DNA of 8,142 nt from Akkermansiaceae bacterium UBA985 (GTDB lineage Bacteria > Verrucomicrobiota > Verrucomicrobiia > Verrucomicrobiales > Akkermansiaceae): contig DBBL01000101.1 of assembly GCA_002292185.1 (NCBI GenBank), forward strand, positions 1 through 8,142, in the 5' to 3' direction. The position numbers and the translations under genes were made by a program. The notes under the pieces were generated by a model. The model saw only the letters and a program-made list of their open reading frames with translations, had not been told where the DNA came from and searched no databases. The number at the start of each line of letters is the position of its first letter. Position 1 is the first letter of the stretch. This document shows positions 1 through 6,001 of the stretch, piece by piece.

Positions 1-34
1 CACGATTGAGCCAGCTTTTGATTGCGCGGCTTGA

Positions 35-1798
35 TTACTCCAGAAGGTCTGGGTAGCAACGCTTTGCCATGCTCTGAGACAATTCTGATATTTCAGGGCT
101 GGAGGCGGCCTGCAGAGCTTCCTTTACCATTTCTGAACACTCTTTTTGAGAGAGGCTGCGAATGGCCTTTTTGATACTGGGCAGTTGGTGAGCACCAACG
201 GACAATTCGTCGATGCCAAGACCGACAAGTAAGGGGATGATGAGAAGGTCTCCGGCCATTTCACCACAAATACCGGTCCAGATTTTGTTGTCCTTGGCGG
301 CACGCACGGTGATGTCCATGAGCCGGATAACAGCAGGGTGCGTGGGTTTGTAGAGATGGGCAACGTAGTTGTTCACGCGATCCACTGCTACGGTGTATTG
401 AATGAGGTCGTTTGTTCCAATAGAGAAGAAGTCGACTTCACGTGCAATTTCATTGGCCATGATTGCGGCAGAGGGGATTTCAATCATCACACCGACTTCG
501 ATATTTGGATCAAAAGGAATATTTTCTGCGCGCAGCTCATCCATGGCCGTTTGTAGAACTTCTTTGGCAGCTCGGACTTCACGAAGACCAGAAACCATGG
601 GGAACATAATGCCTAGTTTGCCGTGCGCACTTGCTCTAAGGATGGCGCGCAGCTGTTCTTTAAAGAGAGCTATGCGTGTCAGTGAGACGCGGATACCACG
701 CCAGCCAAGAAATGGGTTGGGCTCTGGTTGAGTCAGTGGCTCGGCGGTGATTTTGTCACCACCTGCATCGAGCGTGCGGATAATCGTCTGGTTGGGGTGC
801 ATTGCCTTAGCGACCTCGGTGTAGACATCAGCTTGAGACAATTCATCCGGCATTTCGCCGCCATCAAGCAGGTAAAACTCGGTGCGGAATAAGCCGACGC
901 CTTCTGCGCCTGACTCCTTGACCATGGGGAGCTCATTGGTGAATTCAATATTGGCAGAGAGGGTAATGTGGTGGCCGTCCGTCGTGGTGGTCTCAGCTTC
1001 GCGAAGAGTTTCGAGCTTTTTGCGCGCTATCTTTCTTTTTTGAGCCCGTTTTTTATAGTCGCTGACCGTTTCCTTGCTCGGATTGAGGATCAGTTTTCCT
1101 GTGTATCCATCAAGAATACTTGATGAGAGCGTTTTGATATCAATGACGGCACCTTCAAGGCCGACGATGGCTGGAATTCCGAGAGATCGAGCCAGAATAA
1201 CGGTGTGGGAGTTGATACTTCCTTGTTCAGTGGCAAAACCTAAAACGTGATTGCGGTCAATGGAAGCGGTGTCACTGGGTGAGAGATCAAAGGAAACCAG
1301 AATGTGTTGATGGTCTGGCCGATCCGCGGAGTCGTGCTCTTCATCATGCTTGAAGTTACGCAGTACACGCTGGCACACGTCATCAATGTCTGCTGCGCGC
1401 TCCCTCAAATAAGGGTCATTGATCCTACGCATCGCCTCGAGAAAGGTTTGCATGACTGCGTAAAAGCCATATTCCGCGTTCTGGTGACGATCTTCAATAG
1501 CTGAATTAACCTTGGTGATAAGGGTGCGATCTTCAAGAACGAGGAGGTGAGCATCAAAGATCTTACCGTGGTCATCTCCCGATAGCTTATCAATGTGATT
1601 GCGCAGATCATCGAGTTCTATTTTGGTTTTATCCAAGGCTTCTCGGAAACGCTCTTGTTCGCCTGCAACATGGGAAGGCTTGATTTCATAGACTTCTGGA
1701 GCATTGAAACCACGTGCAACGACATGCACAGGCCCAAAGGCGATTCCCGGCGATCCGGGCGTCCCTTGGATGATGATTTCTTTATCAGTGCCTTGCAT
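35..1798 (-). CDS. ptsI: Phosphoenolpyruvate-protein phosphotransferase, PTS Enzyme I (587 aa)
   Basis: Enzyme I autophosphorylates from phosphoenolpyruvate in the cytoplasm and passes the phosphate to His15 of HPr. The sequence shows the full family layout: an N-terminal PGIAFG segment near residue 20, the phospho-histidine loop with His198 in SHTVILARSLGIPA, then the PEP-binding TIM-barrel. Barrel residues include Arg305 in GLFRTEF, Arg341 in RTLDAGGDK, the MIEIPSA stretch with Glu440, Asn463-Asp464 in FFSIGTNDLIQYT, and the catalytic Cys511 in GICGEMAGD. The 587 aa length is normal for the family. I start at the ATG at 1798; an in-frame TTG seven codons upstream (1819) lies inside a hairpin and adds no conserved residues. 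The loop before the active His reads EQGSIN rather than the commoner GGRT type. The gene is last of hprK-ptsH-ptsI, 86 bases after ptsH. All catalytic residues are present, so I expect an active enzyme. Identification is very secure. Confidence 0.97.
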   Translation of the reverse strand: MQGTDKEIIIQGTPGSPGIAFGPVHVVARGFNAPEVYEIKPSHVAGEQERFREALDKTKIELDDLRNHIDKLSGDDHGKIFDAHLLVLEDRTLITKVNSAIEDRHQNAEYGFYAVMQTFLEAMRRINDPYLRERAADIDDVCQRVLRNFKHDEEHDSADRPDHQHILVSFDLSPSDTASIDRNHVLGFATEQGSINSHTVILARSLGIPAIVGLEGAVIDIKTLSSSILDGYTGKLILNPSKETVSDYKKRAQKRKIARKKLETLREAETTTTDGHHITLSANIEFTNELPMVKESGAEGVGLFRTEFYLLDGGEMPDELSQADVYTEVAKAMHPNQTIIRTLDAGGDKITAEPLTQPEPNPFLGWRGIRVSLTRIALFKEQLRAILRASAHGKLGIMFPMVSGLREVRAAKEVLQTAMDELRAENIPFDPNIEVGVMIEIPSAAIMANEIAREVDFFSIGTNDLIQYTVAVDRVNNYVAHLYKPTHPAVIRLMDITVRAAKDNKIWTGICGEMAGDLLIIPLLVGLGIDELSVGAHQLPSIKKAIRSLSQKECSEMVKEALQAASSPEISELSQSMAKRCYPDLLE

Positions 1799-1800
1799 GA

Positions 1801-1825
1801 GCCCCAAGCTTGCACACAAGGGGGC
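1801..1825 (-). promoter_or_regulatory. Hairpin covering the ptsI ribosome-binding site
   Basis: In the ptsI transcript, GCCCC-CUUG, a UGUG loop, CAAG, a CUU bulge and GGGGC form a 9-bp interrupted stem ending two bases before the ptsI AUG. The GGGG in the 3' arm is the only Shine-Dalgarno-like purine run there, so the folded form should hide it. The complementarity is seen directly; a role in translational control is inference. Confidence 0.5.
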
Positions 1826-1835
1826 AAGGGGTCAA

Positions 1836-1841
1836 AGTATA
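1836..1841 (-). promoter_or_regulatory. Candidate -10 element of an internal ptsI promoter
   Basis: Read on the minus strand this is TATACT, five of six matches to the sigma-70 -10 consensus. It would start transcription near 1829, about 30 bases before the ptsI ATG. I see no good -35 hexamer at 16-18 bases, so the promoter is only a possibility. It would let ptsI be made separately from hprK and ptsH. Confidence 0.25.
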
Positions 1842-1843
1842 AT

Positions 1844-1859
1844 CTTGCCTCTCAGCAAG
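1844..1859 (-). repeat. Short inverted repeat downstream of ptsH
   Basis: CTTGC and GCAAG form a 5-bp perfect stem with a 6-base loop, about 25 bases after the ptsH stop. No U-run follows, so it is a poor intrinsic terminator. Its 3' arm can instead pair with bases 1823-1828, which would compete with the hairpin over the ptsI ribosome-binding site. Confidence 0.35.
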
Positions 1860-1884
1860 TAATACACAGCTTGGTAAAAGGCTG

Positions 1885-2148
1885 TTATTCCTCGAAATTG
1901 CGGGCAATCAGGCTGCCGAGTTCCTCGAGGGCGGTGTCTTCATCGTCACCATTGGTGGTGATAGTGAGGATTGAGCCGTGGCCAGCAGCTAGCATCATCA
2001 GTCCCATAATCGACTTTCCATCTGCCTGTTCGTCGTCTTTTTCCACCTGAATATCACACGAAAAGTTACTCGCTGTTTTGACAAACTGAGCGGCAGGGCG
2101 GGCGTGGATACCAAGCTTATTGGTGACGGTAAATTCGCGGGTAGGCAT
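1885..2148 (-). CDS. ptsH: Phosphocarrier protein HPr (87 aa)
   Basis: HPr is the small cytoplasmic phosphocarrier of the PTS. Enzyme I phosphorylates His15, and HprK phosphorylates or dephosphorylates Ser46. Both sites are plain: His15 lies in KLGIHARPAA, and Ser46 in DGKSIMGLMML, at the same numbering as the classic Gram-positive proteins. The 87 aa length is typical. I chose the ATG at 2148 because it puts the two sites at 15 and 46; a TTG 27 codons upstream (2229) would add a low-complexity leader absent from the family. No strong Shine-Dalgarno precedes the ATG. The gene lies 101 bases after hprK and 86 bases before ptsI on the same strand, which suggests one operon. The intact Ser46 and the linked hprK imply that Ser46 regulation is used. 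Whether it also carries phosphate to sugar permeases cannot be judged here, since no Enzyme II is in view. Confidence 0.96.
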   Translation of the reverse strand: MPTREFTVTNKLGIHARPAAQFVKTASNFSCDIQVEKDDEQADGKSIMGLMMLAAGHGSILTITTNGDDEDTALEELGSLIARNFEE

Positions 2149-2249
2149 CGTTTTGTATCGGATTGAAGAATTAGCTTCGCCCAAGTCTAGAGGACTGGCC
2201 CTCGGGGGAAAAGGGATTTTTTCAGTCAATTTATCAAGAGAATAGAGTC

Positions 2250-3224
2250 TTAAATGCCCAAGCCGGAGTTTTCGTTGGCCATTTTATCGAGTAATCGTTG
2301 ATTAAACTCATTGGCCATGTCGTAACCAACACTGCGAAGTTGATGCTCAAGGCAGGTGATTGCCACCAAGCGTGTGGTATCTCGTCCTGGGGCTACAGGG
2401 ATTTCTACATTGGTGATGTCATGGTCGAGGATTCGATAGGCTTTCCGACTGACTCCCAGACGGTCAACATTATTCAGATCACTGAAGGGTTTGAGTGTAA
2501 TTACCAAATCGAGGCGTTTCTGTGTCCTGATGCTGCCAAGGCCAAAGATATTGGCCACGTTGATGATGCCAATACCACGCATCTCGATGAAACCGCGGGC
2601 AAATTCTTTGGCGTGGGCCTCAATCTCATTACCGACTTTACGAAGAATAACCATGTCATCGGCGACAAGGGCGCCTCCACGCTCTAAAAGTCCGATCGCG
2701 ATCTCACTTTTACCCGTTCCGCTTTCCCCCATAATGAGGACCCCGACGCCTCGGAAATCGACCATGCAGCCGTGTCGGGTGGTGGACTGCGCAAAATCAT
2801 TCTCAAGAAGTAAGGTCGCCGCATTGACGAATTTCATGGTGACCATCGGAGTGGTGAATACAGCGATCCCTGCATTGTTGGCTACTTTGAGAAGTTCGGG
2901 GCTGAGTGTTTTCTTCCTAGAAGTAACAATACAGGGAATGGCGCGCTCACAAATGGTGCTGAAGCGTAATATGCGCTCTTTTTTGTCACGTTTGTTGAGA
3001 TAGGACTGCTCTGAGTTGCCAAGTACTTGAACGCGTTTGTAGGCAAAATAAGAGAGGAATCCGGCGAGCGCGAGTCCCGGGTGATTAACGGTAGGCTCGA
3101 TGATTTTACGGTCAAAACCAACAGCCTTGCCCTGAAGTTCTAGCTTTAGCGCTTCACCGTGTTTCTCAAAGAAATCACCAACAGTAAGATGCGAAATGCG
3201 TTTGCGTGCGTATTTTTTTCCCAT
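2250..3224 (-). CDS. hprK: HPr kinase/phosphorylase (324 aa)
   Basis: HprK is a bifunctional cytoplasmic enzyme that phosphorylates HPr at Ser46 with ATP or pyrophosphate and removes that phosphate by phosphorolysis. It has an N-terminal domain of about 130 residues, then the catalytic domain. Visible motifs are RHGCMVD with His151, a Walker A loop GESGTGKS at 166-173, the acidic pair Asp189-Asp190 in LVADDMVIL, the HprK signature around 214-228 (EMRGIGIINVANIFG), and VAPGRDTTRL at 277-286. The length matches the usual 310-325 aa. I prefer the ATG at 3224 (MGKKYARK); a GTG at 3263 would add 13 residues and cannot be excluded. Codons 2-4 contain a run of seven A, possibly prone to slippage. 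It is the first gene of the cluster with ptsH and ptsI, so kinase and substrate are co-encoded. Catalytic residues look complete and the call is secure. Confidence 0.95.
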   Translation of the reverse strand: MGKKYARKRISHLTVGDFFEKHGEALKLELQGKAVGFDRKIIEPTVNHPGLALAGFLSYFAYKRVQVLGNSEQSYLNKRDKKERILRFSTICERAIPCIVTSRKKTLSPELLKVANNAGIAVFTTPMVTMKFVNAATLLLENDFAQSTTRHGCMVDFRGVGVLIMGESGTGKSEIAIGLLERGGALVADDMVILRKVGNEIEAHAKEFARGFIEMRGIGIINVANIFGLGSIRTQKRLDLVITLKPFSDLNNVDRLGVSRKAYRILDHDITNVEIPVAPGRDTTRLVAITCLEHQLRSVGYDMANEFNQRLLDKMANENSGLGI

Positions 3225-3343
3225 GTCCGGCTGCAGAGTAGCGGAATTGAGCGCCAAATGCACGCCTTCGTTGCGGGATTAGCTTGATTTTTAAATAGAG
3301 GGATTTCTTGAGTTTGGGCGCTATATCGTGTTATCACAGGTGC
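3225..3343. promoter_or_regulatory. Divergent intergenic region between hprK and the rimB/rimK pair
   Basis: This 119-base gap separates two operons transcribed away from each other, so promoters for both should lie here. It has an AT-rich core around 3281-3297. On the plus strand TTGAGT (3308-3313) and TATCAC (3332-3337) are 18 bases apart, but that pair would start transcription almost at the ATG. I cannot name a convincing promoter on either strand. The promoter role is inferred from gene arrangement. Confidence 0.35.
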
Positions 3344-3895
3344 ATGCCGACTACCTACATATCGGAAACTGCCAAACGCTCAGCCGCCTCATCAGCAGTG
3401 GCCGAGGAGCTCAATCTTCCCGTAAACGGAAGACTTCGCAGCAAGATGTTAATGGGCCGTCGTGAGTGGTTGTCTCTGCCGGAGCTTGGCATTGATATGT
3501 TAACAGCCAAGGTGGATACGGGAGCCTATACCTCCAGCCTGAATGCCACCGAGTCGAAGATTTACGAGCAAGATGGAAAACAGATGGTGAGTTTCAAAAC
3601 AACAAGTCACCACGGTCAAGTGATTGCTTGTGAGGCGCCACTGGTTTCGAGAAAAAGAATCAAGAGCTCCACGGGGATAGCTAGAAATAGGTTGGTCATT
3701 AAGACCATGGTTAAGCTGCCCGGAGGATTTCAGTGGGAAGTGTTTTTCAGTCTTGCAGATCGCTCCGTTATGAAGTGCCCTCTGCTGCTCGGCCGCAGAG
3801 CGTTATCAGGCTACTTTGTTGTCGATACTCAAGTCTCCCATATCTTTGGTAACAGTATTTATTTTTCAGGAAAATCTCACCATCACCGTTTATGA
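3344..3895 (+). CDS. RimB-like retropepsin-type protease (putative ATP-dependent zinc protease family, 183 aa)
   Basis: The protein belongs to the small family annotated as ATP-dependent zinc protease or RimK-associated protease, now seen as retropepsin-like aspartic proteases. In Pseudomonas the RimB member removes glutamates that RimK adds to ribosomal protein S6. The core is visible: [13 protein letters not shown] at 38-50, the catalytic Asp58-Thr-Gly in [14 protein letters not shown], and a second family motif PLLLGRRAL at 146-154. No signal peptide or membrane helix is evident, so a cytoplasmic location is likely. I start at the ATG at 3344, preceded by a short AGG; a TTG at 3308 is a weaker option. 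The first 35 or so residues precede the conserved domain and look poorly ordered, so starts at Met35 or Met37 are possible. Its stop overlaps the rimK start by four bases, which supports coupled translation and a shared pathway. RimB-type function here is inferred from family and context. Confidence 0.88.
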   Translation: MPTTYISETAKRSAASSAVAEELNLPVNGRLRSKMLMGRREWLSLPELGIDMLTAKVDTGAYTSSLNATESKIYEQDGKQMVSFKTTSHHGQVIACEAPLVSRKRIKSSTGIARNRLVIKTMVKLPGGFQWEVFFSLADRSVMKCPLLLGRRALSGYFVVDTQVSHIFGNSIYFSGKSHHHRL

Positions 3896-4797
3896 AATTA
3901 GCGATCTTATCCCGCAATCCAAAACTTTATTCAACCTCAAGCCTTAAGGAGGCTGCTGAACGTGCTGGTCACGAGGTTGATGTGATTGATTATCTAAGAT
4001 GTCACATGAATATCACCTCGATGAGGCCCAGTATCTACTTGGGAGATAAAGAGCTAAAAGGTTATGATGCCATCATTCCAAGGGTGGGTGCATCGAGGAC
4101 GTTTTTCGGCACGGCTGTGGTGCGTCAGTTTGAGATTATGGGTGTGTATTCGGTCAATGAGTCAGTGGCCATTTCTCGCTCTCGTGACAAATTGCGTAGC
4201 CTTCAGTTGTTAGCTCGTAAGGGGATTGGCCTGCCGGTGACTACTTTTGCGCATGATACCAAGGCTACGGGGCATATGATTAAGCTCTGTGGTGGCGCAC
4301 CAGTGGTGGTGAAATTACTAGAGGGCACTCAGGGAGTTGGTGTTGTTTTGGCAGAAACTGCCAAAGCGGCTGAGTCCGTCATTGAGGCGTTCCGCGGTCT
4401 TGATGCCAATATTCTGGCTCAAGAATTTATTGAGGAGGCTGGAGGTGCAGACATCCGCTGTCTGGTTGTTGGGGGCAAGGTGATCGCTTCGATGAAGCGG
4501 CAGGGAAAAGAGGGGGATTTCCGCTCAAATCTACACCGAGGTGGAAATGCCATGTTAGTGAAGATTACCCCCGAGGAAAGGTCAACGGCAGTGAGGGCGG
4601 CGAATATCATGGGCCTGAGCATGGCCGGTGTCGACTTACTGCGCTCCAACCATGGTCCAGTCGTATTAGAGGTCAACTCATCACCTGGTCTTGAAGGCAT
4701 TGAGAAGGCAACCAACAAAGATGTTGCGGGCGAGATTATCAAGTTTATCGAGAAGAGTGTTGGCCGAGTAACAAGTCGAACTCGCGGCAAGGGCTAG
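3892..4797 (+). CDS. rimK: Ribosomal protein S6--L-glutamate ligase RimK (301 aa)
   Basis: RimK is a cytoplasmic ATP-grasp ligase that adds glutamate residues to the C-terminus of ribosomal protein S6. By eye the protein aligns along its whole length with E. coli RimK (300 aa): MKLAILSR at the start, [22 protein letters not shown] around 91-112, the ATP-binding loop [19 protein letters not shown] at 138-156, [21 protein letters not shown] at 207-218, and the C-terminal metal-binding Asp248, Glu260 and Asn262 in [15 protein letters not shown]. Lys100 and Lys141 are the expected ATP contacts. The ATG at 3892 overlaps the protease stop as ATGA; the nearest purine-rich AGGA is about 20 bases upstream, so translation is probably coupled. 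The C-terminal tail after residue 288 is basic and differs from E. coli. Related ATP-grasp ligases make other glutamate-containing products, but the close match and the RimB-like neighbour favour true RimK. Confidence 0.95.
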   Translation: MKLAILSRNPKLYSTSSLKEAAERAGHEVDVIDYLRCHMNITSMRPSIYLGDKELKGYDAIIPRVGASRTFFGTAVVRQFEIMGVYSVNESVAISRSRDKLRSLQLLARKGIGLPVTTFAHDTKATGHMIKLCGGAPVVVKLLEGTQGVGVVLAETAKAAESVIEAFRGLDANILAQEFIEEAGGADIRCLVVGGKVIASMKRQGKEGDFRSNLHRGGNAMLVKITPEERSTAVRAANIMGLSMAGVDLLRSNHGPVVLEVNSSPGLEGIEKATNKDVAGEIIKFIEKSVGRVTSRTRGKG

Positions 4798-4831
4798 TGG
4801 TCACATCCTCGGCGTGGCTAAGAACGATAAG

Positions 4832-5872
4832 TTATGTAGCCGGCGCCACTCTTTGAAGTGTAAGCGCAACCACAAAGAGTAAAAGGCAAATGGCGGCCGC
4901 GATTGGTTCTACGGGTGCTAGGAATGTTGCGTCTAAGAGACAAAATCCTGCCAGCGCTCTAGAGACAAAAACGGGCTTGGAGGTTTTTAACGCTTTCAGC
5001 CCATAACACATCCAGAGATAGCAGAGTATCAGTGCGACGGCATAACTGATGTATTGAAGGGGCTCTGTGATGGGCATCAGAAAGATGATGGCTAATGAGC
5101 TAGCAGGCACCGTAAGAAGCAGGAAGGTGAGGATATTACGGGACTGGAACGCCCCAGGTCTGGACTCGGTGGAGGCCACCCAGCTGAGTAAAATCGTGTA
5201 AGCGCCGACACCTAATGCGGGAATGAGCATCCAGCTACCCAGCCAGTGTGGGTGTGGGCTGAACCAATTGGCTGGGGTAGGATCATTTTGTAAGAACGTT
5301 TTATGGGCAAAGCTCATCGCTAATATGACGAGCAGAAAACGGCATGAGCCCATCATGATGAGGGCGGCGGGTTTGTTTTTTTTGTGATAAAAGGCGTAGC
5401 AGATTACGACACCGGAGAGCAGTAACCCGAAGGCGATTTCATGCGTTTGGATAGCTTCAGTCCATCGCGCTGAGAGATGCTTTGGCTGGTGTTCATTGAG
5501 AAGAGCGGTGACCGGGCTCACAAAAAACAGAATGATCAGCGCAAGGGCAAAGAGCACGTAGGATGCGGATCGAACCGAGCGGTCGGTGAGGATGCCTTGG
5601 GGTAGAGGTCGGCTAGGCCTGTTTTTGCGATCAAATGGGAGATCTACAGCATCTCCCAGCATGCAGCCAGCAAGGTAAATCATGCAGCAAGAAAGCATCA
5701 AAAAGAGCAGCGGCACGATCATCTTGTCTTGGCTGATCGAGCCAAGGCAGCAAGCCGGGTAAAGGGAGCTCGATAGCCAAAATCCTGCCAGCACATTGCT
5801 GCAGACAGTGGGTAGATTGGCGATGCGTCCAGTGGCTAACAGGGCGCGTATTTTTTCCCCGCGTGCAGGCAT
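4832..5872 (-). CDS. UbiA-superfamily membrane prenyltransferase-like protein, possibly EboC-like (346 aa)
   Basis: UbiA-family proteins are multi-helix membrane enzymes that transfer prenyl chains to aromatic or other acceptors using Mg2+ held by two Asp-rich motifs. The first motif is clear: GDAVDLPFD at 73-81 (Asp74, Asp77, Asp81), followed by RKNRPSRPLPQG as in classic members. About nine hydrophobic segments can be seen from residue 20 to 342. The second DxxxD motif is absent: after Asp81 the only aspartates are 97, 197 and 314. The matching loop reads STESRPGAFQSRN, which resembles what I recall of EboC-type proteins, but no other ebo gene is in view. It starts at the ATG at 5872 without a clear Shine-Dalgarno, 129 bases after the ABC-F gene on the same strand, and ends 34 bases from the convergent rimK. 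A run of eight A (plus-strand T, 5376-5383) lies in a Lys-rich loop. Superfamily is secure; substrate unknown. Confidence 0.82.
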   Translation of the reverse strand: MPARGEKIRALLATGRIANLPTVCSNVLAGFWLSSSLYPACCLGSISQDKMIVPLLFLMLSCCMIYLAGCMLGDAVDLPFDRKNRPSRPLPQGILTDRSVRSASYVLFALALIILFFVSPVTALLNEHQPKHLSARWTEAIQTHEIAFGLLLSGVVICYAFYHKKNKPAALIMMGSCRFLLVILAMSFAHKTFLQNDPTPANWFSPHPHWLGSWMLIPALGVGAYTILLSWVASTESRPGAFQSRNILTFLLLTVPASSLAIIFLMPITEPLQYISYAVALILCYLWMCYGLKALKTSKPVFVSRALAGFCLLDATFLAPVEPIAAAICLLLFVVALTLQRVAPAT

Positions 5873-5927
5873 GGTTTTAAGTTACAGGAGTCAAACACCC
5901 AGACAAGACAGAAGACATGATCAGGGA

Positions 5928-5963
5928 GAGCTAGAGCTAGAGGTAGAAGAAGGGGCAGGGGCA
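5928..5963. repeat. Imperfect hexanucleotide tandem array between the ABC-F and UbiA-like genes
   Basis: Six units follow each other on the plus strand: GAGCTA, GAGCTA, GAGGTA, GAAGAA, GGGGCA, GGGGCA. The array lies in the 129-base gap after the ABC-F stop and 56 bases or more upstream of the UbiA-like start. On the transcribed minus strand it is pyrimidine-rich. It looks like decayed simple-sequence expansion; no function can be read from it. Confidence 0.55.
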
Positions 5964-6001
5964 GAGATTTTTCTGATGGCTGATTTGCCTGTGGTCTATT
6001 G

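Noticed and set aside
1..34. A further gene or terminator downstream of ptsI
   Set aside because: Only 34 bases are available; no hairpin with a T-run and no recognisable coding end can be supported.
1595..2050. A 151-codon plus-strand frame opposite ptsI and ptsH
   Set aside because: It lies antisense to two strongly conserved genes and its translation shows no recognisable domain.
2149..2229. An N-terminal extension of HPr from a TTG start
   Set aside because: It would shift His15 and Ser46 to 42 and 73 and adds residues with no counterpart in the family; the ATG at 2148 gives the standard length.
4798..4831. A bidirectional terminator between the convergent rimK and UbiA-like genes
   Set aside because: The 34 bases contain no stable stem followed by a T-run on either strand.
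5877..5918. A 13-codon open frame (MSSVLSGCLTPVT) on the minus strand ending just before the UbiA-like start, a possible leader peptide
   Set aside because: It has no Shine-Dalgarno sequence and no run of regulatory codons, and a 13-codon frame is expected by chance.
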